Part shown: piece by piece, positions 26,132-38,134 of the stretch
Layout: every line of letters begins with the position of its first letter
How positions within the stretch are numbered: the first letter of the stretch is position 1
Translations under genes and position numbers: made by a program
The notes under the pieces: generated by a model
What the model saw: only the letters and a program-made list of their open reading frames with translations
Told to the model about the DNA's origin: nothing
Databases searched by the model: none
Assembly: GCA_004352715.1 (NCBI GenBank)
Contig: SCFE01000093.1
Coordinates: forward strand, 769,001-833,000
Reading direction: 5' to 3'
From: Hofstenia miamia
Lineage: Eukaryota; Xenacoelomorpha; Acoela
DNA: 64,000 nt

Positions 26132-29100
26132 ATATAAATGATTTGTCTAATTTTTATCTTTCTTTTAANTGGAAATGTATCACCTATATTTACTTATTGT
26201 GTACATTGCAATAGTAAATAAAACATATCATTTGATTTTTGCAGTGGCTACATAGTATTGTACAACTTTAAAATTTGCATTTTCAAGATTTCTAAATCAA
26301 TTCATGTCAATTGTGAAATCAATTGATTTGAAAATCCATATCAAATCAAATCCAGTCAATTCATTTGATATCAACATTTTGATATTAATTCAAACCAATA
26401 TCAACGGCAACCCCCTAGCCATGATTGGTTAAACATCATGGTAAGGCTGCTATTACATTTTTAATACAGCTTTCTGTGCCTTGATTTTATGTATGTATTA
26501 CCATGATTATTACAAACTACTTTGAAACTACCAAAGAGTGAGCAAACGTGTTGCTAGGTTTTAACAACAGCCCCTGTGATTATTTCAGTTAATTTCAGGT
26601 AGGCCCAGTGCTCTTTAAAATTAAACTATATTTCAGAGCATGCTACGTTGAGAATTAGCGTTGTAATCATTTGAGATGGACCGATTTTTTCACTGATTCG
26701 ATGACACAATCTAAACCACTTGTTAACTTTTTCGACCCTGTTTGGATTTACAAGTTTCTCCTTACTTTGGAGGGATCGCTCATCAGTTTTGTGAAATTCA
26801 ATCTAATTTTGGCTATTTTAATACATTTAAGATATGTTGAAAATAATTTTTATTTCCTTATGTTTACATTAAATTTCCATTCCATAAAGAGATTTCTGAT
26901 TTCACACTATCTACAAAATATGTAACTCTGCCTGTATGTAATCCGACCTTCTAGTTTCGTTAAATGAAGTCTTCATTGAGTTTAAGAAACGTCAACAATG
27001 AGTTTCTTAAACTTAAAATTCATATTTTTTAATAATGAATTTTAGCAAGAGTTCCTGGACCAGTTGAAATTTCTGTGGTGGAAGTGAAATCGTCAACAAA
27101 AGCAGTACTTCGTTGGAATGACGTCCAAGCTAATCCGCAAGTCAAGAAATTCAAAATTTATGTATATGCGGTCAAGCCGTTCAAATCCTTTTCCAATCGT
27201 TCTGCAGTTTTCAATTATGTCACTCTTTTTGGTATGGTTTTAGTGTACATAGTTTACCTTTGAAAATCTTTTTTTTCTTCGCAGTTTCTGTGCGTGCATG
27301 TTATAACGATGACCATTGCAGTCAAATAGTGCACTCGTCTCCGTGTTATATACAAAATATGTACCATGGTTAAATGAATTTTACTACAAATTGAATGAGA
27401 TGCGTAAAGGTTGGTTGTGAGACAAACTAGGTATTTTATCCATTTTTCGTAGCTTTAAATAAATTCGTTTTTTTGGCACTTGTGATGCTTGTGTGAATAT
27501 AACGGGGCATTCAATGGGCTAATATTTTGCGTATCTTTGTCCGAAAGATAAATGAACAATGCTATATGTTATTGTGCTTTAATATACAGAGTTTCAACCC
27601 CATACCCGTTTATTATACATTTAGACTTTTTATCAACTTTTCTAGTATAGAAAATTGGTGGAGTTAGTGTTTTAAATGTCAACTAAGTATTAATTTGATG
27701 CTTGGTTCTAATCAGAGATTGGAGTGAGGCAGGTGGAGCACCTTGGGGCGGGGTGGGTCGCTTTGGGTATGTGGCAACATTTTCCTCAAGTGAGCACCCA
27801 TGAGGCTAAGGTGGGGCAATAACGCTCGTGAGTTGAGAAAACTGAACCAAAAAATTGTCAATTTTAGAGGTTGTGAAAGAAATTTTCTTACATTAAAGTT
27901 CCCTTTTGGATAAAATTTTGATTTTCGAGGAAATTTAGTCTCATTTTGAAAAACTAATTGTATTGTTTAATAATTTTTGTATTCGTTATATATGTGAAAA
28001 ATTCCGATTATTTGAAGATTATTTCGTAAAATATAATTGTTTCATAAAGCATTACGAGTTATTCGGTGTCATATTTACCTTCGAATCCTGCTCAGCAGTG
28101 ACGCTTTCTTGGTTTTGGAGAATATTTAGTTTAATATTTTGATGTTTTAGAGTGCTTTGTGTAAGTACCTGTTACGTTCTAAATGGTTCTTTGACTTAAC
28201 AGTTTCGTTTATGTGCAAATGCTAAATAATTAGTATGGCTTGGATTTCGTGTCAAATCTCTATTGATCGCTTTGCTAACTTCCACACCAAAAATATTATT
28301 TTTTATATAATTTGTATAAATTTTTGTCTGGCTTGCTATTGAAAACTTTCTACCTATTTATACGCGTTTAATGGTTTTTTAATTTTTCCTGCGCTATTGA
28401 TAAACTGTTTTTCTTAATTGGTTTACACCCAGCGCAAACAGTTGACATGAAAATCCCTGCTATCAAAGCTTGTAAGTCTATTGAAATGGGTTCCTGATAT
28501 GCGTGTAATTTAGAATTGCATCCTGGTGTCGAATATAAAGTTGTTGTTGTCGCAATCAACGATCAAGGCCCCGGAGAATTCGCCCCAAACGTCACTTTTC
28601 ATACATACGAAGCCAGTAAGTTTTTCAGAACATTCAATATCTATTTTTATTTCGGCCTAACAATGTTTTTTAAGTAAAACATATTTAATTATAATCCAGA
28701 GTTCATTGGATTGCAAGCAAGGTTTGCAAAAGTGTATTTTTTTACAAAAAAAAACATTTAAAAAAACGTTTTTTGCTTTTAGACAGAACCAGCTCAATGT
28801 ACGAAAATTTTACTAAAAACACATAGTAGCAAAGATTAAATTAATATTTTTTGATTCATACCCGTAAACAAAACGTAAGTTTTAAGTATGAATGGAAGAA
28901 ACTCAAAAATGTTCTCAAACATTCTTATATACATTTGGAAAAAACATTTAAAAAAGCACTGCAAAAAACAGTTGTTTTAAACATGCCAACCCTGATTGCC
29001 AGACTTTCGATTGATACGAAGATGTTTAATGGTTTGTTTCTCAGGAATGGAATATGAAATTCTCAATTCATTTGAGTGTAATCGATTGAATTTTGTAATA

Positions 29101-32100
29101 AGCGCTGGTCAATTTTCTCATTCCGGCTTTGTTGTGCTTGTAGTCGACGTCACCTGTTGAGACATTTACATTGTATTCTTTATAATTAATCTATACTCGC
29201 CATTTGTTCGCATACTATTTTATTTATATTATTTAAAGGGTGTTTCTCTCAGTAGACGCTTTATTGGAAATCAATGCTTTTCTCATACTATAGATTCACT
29301 TGAAACAAAAGAAGTGGTGTTGGTCCAATGGCTGCATTATTATCAACAATATAATTTTTGGTATTTCAGAAACATTGTGATCTAAATTAAAATTCAGTTT
29401 TGGGATCGTACTAAAAGTTATTGTGTGATTTCTAAATTAATTTGGAGAATTCAATTAAAGATTCTAGCATGATTGTCATAGCAAGTGATTTTACATTTTA
29501 ACTGAGTTTTTCTAATCTAAATCCTATGTGCAATTTCAAAACTTTCCATACATTTCGAAATCCATTTTCCGGCTAATCCACGTAAACTTCTCTATATTTA
29601 AAAGTTTTATTTATTTATAGCAATGTTTGCGAAGCATGTGTTCGTTTTTCGTGCGATTTCATACTAGGGGTATACAATGGTGGAGAAAAATCTTTGCGCC
29701 AAAATATTTAATAAAATAATGCCAAAATGTTTATATCTTTGGTTTGGGATGTAGTTTTTGGATGAAACTACTCAGGAATGTTACGAGGCAATTCTATTAT
29801 CCTTTTCACAATAAGATTAGTAATTCACCTAGGCAACCATGCACAAAACTTGTTTATTGCAGATGTGCTTGGTCATGCGATAGTTAGCATTTAGATTGAA
29901 AAATTAAGATTGAAGTTATGCTGTTCTTTTTTATATGCACATGTTTATATTAACCTAAGTCTTCAATTATAGTGATATTAATGCAATAAAGGGGAATAAT
30001 GTTAAAAAATTTAAAAAGTATAACCCATGCCTGTTAACAGGACCATTGAAATTTCCTTACCATGTAGAACTAATAATTTTGAAACGGGTTAAAGTCGAGG
30101 ACAAAGGTCAAGTTTGATTAAATGGTTATTAGTTTTTAAAACTATCAGCATAACCTATGACATAAGTTAAGGAAACCTTAATGCAAATTTCCACTCGAAG
30201 TATTCAAAAACACTACATGTTACATTGATTTTGTGTAGTTTTTTTAGTTTTATGTACATGTGTGTTTGGATTGGTTTCACAACTAATGACTGTTTTTGCA
30301 ATTTGAGCCTTTTTCCTAACCTTAAACTACCTAGCATCCTTTATAAAGGACAAGCCGTTTTTCCCCCATTTACAATTAATCTTCAAGTCTTAGGAAATTT
30401 TAAAATCGTGAGGCCTGGGCAACTCTATTAGGAGCCACGCTTTAATGCAATGTTGAAAACTTCTGTTAAAACATATTGCTGTGGCTGAAGTTGTTGAAAA
30501 TATAAAAAATTTTCTTTCCATGTATTAACTTTTGAGCCCATGGAAGCGGCAAAGAACTTCGAGTGTTTCTTGATATGTGCAATGATATCCCAAACCCATT
30601 TAGGTGTGCCGTGCGCAAACTCAGAGGTCGCGGAATGAGAACGAAAAAGCAAGAGGAGACTCTCCTCTATCACGTTGTGCTTTCACATTGATCATAGATT
30701 TTACAATTTTTGAGCTGTAAGCGTTCAACATTTTTTACAATCATGAAAAATTTTCAAAAATCCCTGCAATGTACGTTTATATAGAGCGTTGAAATCGTAT
30801 TAATCCCATGTTTTGAAGTAGTTTTAGCAGAAATTAATTTCCTCTGGCATTTCAAAGACCGCAGTTTGACATCGTTTCGTGCTTTTTAAAATTAACTCAT
30901 TCTACCGACGGATGCAATGTCTGTCGCGCATTTCCGCGCAGACTGCTGCATAATTGAATTATTTCACGATGACACTCGATAATATTTGCACTGGTTTTTA
31001 ATTTAAAATGCTTTTAGCTAGTTTACGAGTAAACCCTGTCAATTAAGTTTTTCAAATGGCCTATTTCTATAATATTTTAGCGAGTGTAAAATTTTATTTG
31101 TTGCAGTTTTTCAGAATCAGTTTTGCTCATCCGATAGTAAAACTTTAATCTTATGTCCCAGTGATAAACCCAATTTTCCAGTGTTGTGAAAATGAAAACC
31201 AAACTCCTGAAATATATGTTTTGCTTCAAAGAATCCAGCTTCTGATGCATAAATCGAACAATTTTCTTCCAAATTTTGTAGATTTCATCTAACAACTTTA
31301 ATTTAGTCAATGTATGGGTCAAATTTAGGTAAAAAAAATTTTGTTAATTTTACAAACATTTAGTCATTGTTGGTCTCTTCTATAATTCCCATTTCAACGC
31401 ACTTGCAATTATCAATGAAAGCAAACTAAATTGTTCCCTGATTGCGTGCTTCGTACAATTTTTCGATCTATTCTCAAGTTTTTGATTATGATAAACATAT
31501 TTAGGCAAATTTAAGATTAACCAATTTTTTGTACAATGCATATGCTTTTTTACAAACTTAATTTTTAAAATCTCAATGGAAATTGTTAGTAGAGAAGACT
31601 GCGTTTTGTCGGTCCGTCAAAAGACTATTAAAGTAAATCCACTAAAGCATTTCCTTTGCATCCCATACACGCAAGTTTTCTTTTTCATTCCTTTCTATTT
31701 TGTTAATTTAAAATGCAAATGTTGTGATTTTTTAGTAGTCTAAAGGATGTATACCTTAAAAATAGCATTTTGCCTGTTAACTAGGGCTGGAAACTGGTCG
31801 ACCCGACTCGCGGATCGTGTTGAAGTTGTTTTCTTTATATCGGGTCATGTTGGGTCATTCGTTAACATTGATATTAATTACTAATTACATGTATAGATTC
31901 TAACGCTACACTGAACTATTGAAAGTTGTATTACATGTAACTTTTTTGCCGCAAAACAAGTAATCCATAGCAAAAAAATTAATTTTACCACTAGTTATGT
32001 GTATAAACTTGTATATTTTTTGGTGACATGTTGTATTTTTCAAACCGAATCTCTATTGAAATGAACTAAGTTGCCTTGAATACTAGCTTCACTCTATAAT

Positions 32101-34195
32101 CAGATTTTGCAGATTTTAGCCTCCTTCATCAAACTTTTTGTCATGTTAAGAGTAGAGAGTGACATCGGGTACCCGAAAAACCCGACCAGATTTCGGGGCA
32201 GGTTCGGGCATCAAACTTTCGGGTCGGGTTCGGGTACAAAGATTAGATTGATTATTAAAAAATTATTGATGTTGATGATTGCGTGATTGGAGAAAGATAC
32301 ACAACATCAAATTAAATTCAACGTTTCGGGGAGGGTCGGGGTAAATGTTTGCCTCATTGTCACTCTCTAGCTAAGAGGTCGATTTCTGTTTGAAATGCAA
32401 ACTAGTTTCATAATTGATCAGTGGCTGATTTGGAGATACTAGATCGTTTTCTTACTTTTATATTATGTTCTACCACTTTACTAAATTCATTGTTAGTTTT
32501 AGTTTTTGAATTGGCCTTAGGCATATCAAATATTTTGGAAATTAGTAATTGGGTTGGGTCGGGAAGTTTATAATTACTTGAAGATGTTTTGATTATTTAC
32601 ACCAATCGCAATCGGAATGCGGTTATTCAAACGAACCATAATTTCTGCATTTCTGCACTGTACTTTGTTTTTAGTTAAAAGTTTTCTCTTATTTTTTACA
32701 TTTTTGTTAATAGATACTTGTTCTAAATAAATTTTATCGAATTGACAAATTCTATCGGATGAGTAAAACTATCTTACAGTTATACGACAATATATTTCAC
32801 AGGTTTTAAAAGTTTTTTTAATTTATCCGTTGCAATTAAGCACCCTATTTTTTAACAGACAGCTTTTATTAAAATCACCAAAAAAAATAATAACCTGCAC
32901 ACTTGTACTATTTTTCATAAAATTTCTTAAATATGACCCTATTGTTGCGATTTCCAATCAATCAATAATAGAGCAACGCCTCTGATCCTCGTTAGCCAAT
33001 AAATATTTACAAAACACTCTCGTGTTACACATTCTCATAATGATTGAAACACGTAATTTCCCGCCGATAGCGTTTTGTTTTACAATCATTCAATTGGGTA
33101 TTTAAATGTAAATGAGATAATGACTGTGTCTCTTATGTGATTTGTTGTTTAGATGTGAGGTTGTCAGCGTTTGATGGCTGACTAATTGGCGGATTGTCAT
33201 TTCCAATTCATCATCCATTTGCTACAAACTGTCGATCATGATTTTCACTTACTTTCGTATTTGCCAAATTACTTTATTATATATTAGTGTTGGGTACTAT
33301 GAGAAAATAGAAAATTTTTACCCAGCTATTTTTCTGTGATCCCTGTACAATTTTTCTAATTATTAGAAAATATGCGTAGGGTAATCTTAATTAACAGTTT
33401 GTGTGTTCAAATATGAGTGACTTCAGTGATAATTGTGTTAGCATTGAATATAGTTGACAAAATTGAGGGTGTGAATCAATATGCCTTTGCACAGTTTAAA
33501 GACTTTCATTGTTTTTGACAGGAGTGTTGTTGTATAGGTATTAAAGTACTAGAACCGGAATCGAAAGTGCTTATTATATGAGATCAGACAATATCAGTTG
33601 CTTTTAATCAGTTCTTCCCAATCACAGTAATTTGAGTGCCGTCGTTTTGTTTCGCATGGTTTAAGTAACATAAAGTTTCGCTTTTTAAGTTTTCTAGAGG
33701 CCAGTCGTCTTGATAAACTTTATTTTGTTCCGCGACTACGCTTAAAAGTGAACATGTTTCTGCCCATAGCGCTCCATTACCAGCATTAAGGAAAGTCTTC
33801 TCGACTGCACTAAGCTGTCCATCGTCTTTTGCGAAAAACGGGATAGCTCCTTAGACCGCATATCAATAACCTCATAAAATTGTGCTCGGCCACTATTGTA
33901 GATTATTAGTAATGTCTTAAATTATCAATGTCTCCATTGAAAAATTGGCTAATGTATATGAAACAGATAACTGAACAATATCTGATATGAAATAACAAAA
34001 CATCTTAAGATGTCTTGCATTTAGAAGTCCACTTAAAACATTTATTCGTGGATATCCATTTTTTGTAATTAAGAACATTAATAAAGTACGAGTATGTAGT
34101 CAGTTTTAATGTGTCATGTATTGAACATATATCTAGACATATTCAAATACCAATTGCAATCATATATGTATATATGAGACTTTGTACTCAGCCCC

Positions 34196-34229
<34 letters not shown>

Positions 34230-36952
34230 AAAAAAGCCCTTATAGAATATTTGCCCTCTTAGCACTTAATGACAGCAATTACATGGATGTCTCAAAGTGA
34301 TATTTACGTTTAAAAGCAATTTTGTAAGATTATGAGTAATCAAGGTCATAGGGCATACTACTTAACAGGGATGTTGCAATAATGTATCAGAGACTCTGAA
34401 TGTCAGTTTTTTTCTCTTTCTGGCATTCAGTACCACCGGGGCGTATTCAACTACGCATACCGATTATTTGACCGATTTTTGCTGAATGTAATCATTTAAG
34501 TTACTATAGGCGCTCTGAATATTATTCAATCAACACAATTTGGCAGCTAAATGCCCCCAACTACAGAAGGGGTTGATGTCTGTTCCAGAAGTTGTACTTT
34601 CTCTAACTCCAAGCCAACGTCCAGTGGCGGCGGAGCAATTGCCCCTCGCCTCGCTTCAAAAATTAAATTTTCAGGAATAAATACAACTTTTAAAGGAGGT
34701 GATATGCTCTCAGAGCTATCAAAATTGGCAGTGACATATACTGTAGTTATGTGCAGAATTTGTGCATAGTTCTTGTATTGCAATAAACGGAACAAAGAAA
34801 TATGAAGTCAGAACAATTAGAAAATTTTTTTCTTTTATGTCAATTTCAATATCATTTTGAATATTTTATCTAACAATATCTGCATATTTTCTAAGAGCTC
34901 TATTGTGCTAGGCCTAAAGCGTTGTTTAAATTGCTTTATTGGTTAATATTGCAGTCGGTTACAGTTAGAACTACTACTGCTACGTACGGTTACAGTCGAT
35001 TGTAGTTAATTATACTTTATTTTTAAATTGGTAGTATTACATGTATAATATTTTATTATTTTTACAATCAACTAAACGACCATTTGTTTTAAATTTCATT
35101 TGAATACTTAGAACCCAGTGCGCCTCCATCCAATGTCACCCTCAATTCATTTTCAACTAGCACAATCACAGTGTCTTGGTCTCCACCCCCAGTGCAAACA
35201 TGGAATGGCGTTATTATTAGATACGTAATCGCTTACGCTCTTGTCGATAAATCTTATAAAAAATCTCAGCGAGAGGTGCACCGTAGTCTGCGGGAATTCA
35301 AGATCACTGGTAAATACACTCTCAGCGATTCTTAACATCAGTGTAAATTTAGGTTTAAAGACAGATTCCAAGTACAAAGTACAAATAGCTGCAGTTACGC
35401 AAAATGGCACCGGACCATATACCAAATGGTTATATTGCACTACATTGTTGGAAAACAAAGATGGTAATATTGAATGTTTTATTAATAAATGTGAATGAGA
35501 AATGGTAAGATAGAGGCATCATTCTTTACAAATGGTTCTTGGAATTATTCATGTTATTACATTGTGAAGTCAAATTTTCTTTTATATTTTTATTAAGGCC
35601 TCTTTGAAAACTCGATAAATTTACATATTATATAAAATAGCGATGTACCGGTATCCGGTAAAATGGATCCGGATATCCTGTATCCCGGTAAGATTTAACT
35701 TCCTTACTGACATTATAACTGATTTAAAAATAAAATTTTCGAAGAAAATACGCAAGTTGTCTGACATACCAGAACGTCTTTTATTTCATTTTCATGTATC
35801 CTGAATACTTCAAAGTATTTATGTATTTTCATTCGCAGGAGGTCGATATTAAGTGAAAAATAAGGTTGTTCTTCTGAGAATAATTTAATAATATGTTATC
35901 CGTAATCCGGCAATCAAATTATCCATAATTATCCAGTTTCCGGTATATTTAATTCACTGTTCAAATCCCATCCCTGTTATAAAATACCACTCGAAGATTC
36001 CACAGAAATTGAAGTTCCAATTTTTTTAAATTCATGTCGCATTGATGAAATTTACATCAAAGTATAAGACGTGTAAATACCCTGGTAAAGTTTTATCTTG
36101 ATTCAAGTAGTTTGTTTGGAATATTGACTGATTGACATTCTTTTTGTATTTAATTTGATTGATTCGAAAGCCTTTGAGTTTTAATTTTTGAAGTTGACCA
36201 ACTAAACATCTTAATCAGTTGAATTTCATTTTAAACTTGAAGTTTATTTCAAGAATACATCATTCTTCATATACGCAGAATGTATAACATTTTTATAATA
36301 AATCACTTTTCTTTTCCACACATTGAGAATAGCAAATGGAAAAATCATATAAAATTCATTGCATTCTGGTCTTTTCCAACGAAATCCTCTCAACATTTAA
36401 ACTGATTTCGGGTGTGCTTTCAAAACATTCTTATGAAATTTTAATAATATAAATTAAGTTGTGTGGCTTTAAGCATTGTTAAATCTTTCAAATATTTAAT
36501 GGAGCTTCTTAATTATTATATCTACTGCAATTTTGAAGAAATTTACAGATACATTGGGAAGTGCATTTAGAAAGTCAGAGTCCAAGTCGCCCGGAATTTA
36601 GCGAAATTATTCGCGGAGACACCTTTATGAAAATCTTTTGGGACCCACCCAAAAACTCGGATGAAGTAATGATACGCGCTTATCGAATAAGAATTAATAA
36701 GAACTATCCCGGTGGAGAGTATGTTGAGTTACCAAGTGATCAGACTTCGTATGAGGCAATTGGCTTGATGCCTAATCAAATTTATTCCATTGGACTTACC
36801 GCTGCCAATAAAGCTGGATTTTCACCAGAAATCCACGATTTAAAAGCCACTCTAGCAGCACCAAGTAAGTTTCTTTTTCTTCAGCGGCAAGTACCTGCAT
36901 TTTGGCACATATAGTTGCAAGCATGCATTCACAGATGTAGAGTGTACATATT

Positions 36953-36986
<34 letters not shown>

Positions 36987-38092
36987 NNNNNNNNNNNNNN
37001 NNNNNNNNNNNNNNNNNNNNNNNNNNNNNNNNNNNNNNNNNNNNNNNNNNNNNNNNNNNNNNNNNNNNNNNNNNNNNNNNNNNNNNNNNNNNNNNNNNNN
37101 NNNNNNNNNNNNNNNNNNNNNNNNNNNNNNNNNNNNNNNNNNNNNNNNNNNNNNNNNNNNNNNNNNNNNNNNNNNNNNNNNNNATATATATATAGGTATA
37201 GTCACCGCTATTGACGGTTGAAAACGTGCACAGAGGTTGAAATAAAAATTTCGTCGACCGCTCTGTACTTTTCCCATAGTACGTACGAAGCGGTTTTTCC
37301 ATTCAGAAATCCCCAATTTTTTAGTTATGTGGACTTTGACTATACAGTGATAATTGTATCTATGTTGAGCATATCTATGCGAATTTTTGGGGCTTTTAGC
37401 CCCAACAGCCGATTTTCTGAGAGTAACTTTAGGAATTTCCACTGTGAAGTGCTACATGACTCGCTATTCCCATGGGATTTACTTGTTTCAATGCCCAGAG
37501 CATTAAAATTTCGACGCTGTTACACTAAAAGAAGAACGTGGGACCTCGGTTTCCAAAAAATTCTTCATAATTTTTTCAAAATTCCGTTTCCAAATTAAAA
37601 GTATCCCATGCGATCACAGGTAACCATGGGATATGTCTTTTTATGGATTTGGGACCAATAATTAACATGAAATTTGACTTTGAACCAATAATTTATGGTC
37701 CATTCAGACCCTTTGTGCAGAGCGGTCATTATCAAAATTTGGCTGTACACAGCGGTCAAATGAAGGCCCAGTTTTGTCCACAGTGGTCAGTATAACTATA
37801 TATAATATATATATANNNNNNNNNNNNNNNNNNNNNNNNNNNNNNNNNNNNNNNNNNNNNNNNNNNNNNNNNNNNNNNNNNNNNNNNNNNNNNNNNNNNN
37901 NNNNNNNNNNNNNNNNNNNNNNNNNNNNNNNNNNNNNNNNNNNNNNNNNNNNNNNNNNNNNNNNNNNNNNNNNNNNNNNNNNNNNNNNNNNNNNNNNNNN
38001 NNNNNNNNNNNNNNNNNNNNNNNNNNNNNNNNNNNNNNNNNNNNNNNNNNNNNNNNNNNNNNNNNNNNNNNNNNNNNNNNNNNNNNNNNNNN

Positions 38093-38134
<42 letters not shown>

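Larger units (their letters stand above)
24114..26414. mobile_element. Possible 2.3-kb element with hAT-like ends
   Basis: Left end CAGGGTTGCCGTTGATAT; right end complement GGGTTGCCGTTGATAT at 26398-26413. Flanking CCAGCCAT (24106-24113) and CTAGCCAT (26415-26422) match at 7 of 8. The right subterminal region is full of TATCAA/ATCAAAT repeats. No transposase seen. It contains a gap and two contig joins, so its length and integrity are unsure. Confidence 0.5.
21604..27045 (+). other. Intron between FN3-1 and FN3-2
   Basis: 5.4 kb. It contains a hAT-type MITE (21976-22241), a possible 2.3-kb repeat-bounded element (24114-26414) and within that an assembly gap and two single-N joins with duplicated flanks. 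No host coding sequence seen. Confidence 0.8.
28616..35111 (+). other. Intron between FN3-2 and FN3-3
   Basis: 6.5 kb. It holds a hAT-type MITE (32153-32369), a related GGTCG-rich patch at about 31785-31860, a TA microsatellite near 34200 and a sequence at 34620 beginning CAGTGGCGGCGGAGC that resembles one end of a hAT element. No coding match. Confidence 0.8.

Noticed and set aside
28433-28471. A 39-nt candidate exon with good acceptor and GTAAGT donor, followed by a 42-nt apparent mini-intron
   Set aside because: Including it makes TAA at the junction with 28514. Direct splicing 27231 to 28514 gives a perfect FN3 fold, so it is at most a decoy or poison exon.
34547-34795. Overlapping 72- and 82-codon frames on both strands
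   Set aside because: Likely part of an eroded repeat (CAGTGGCGGCGGAGC end); no protein similarity recognised.
36796-37442. Long frames with Tyr-Ile repeats
   Set aside because: Translation of TA microsatellites and Ns.
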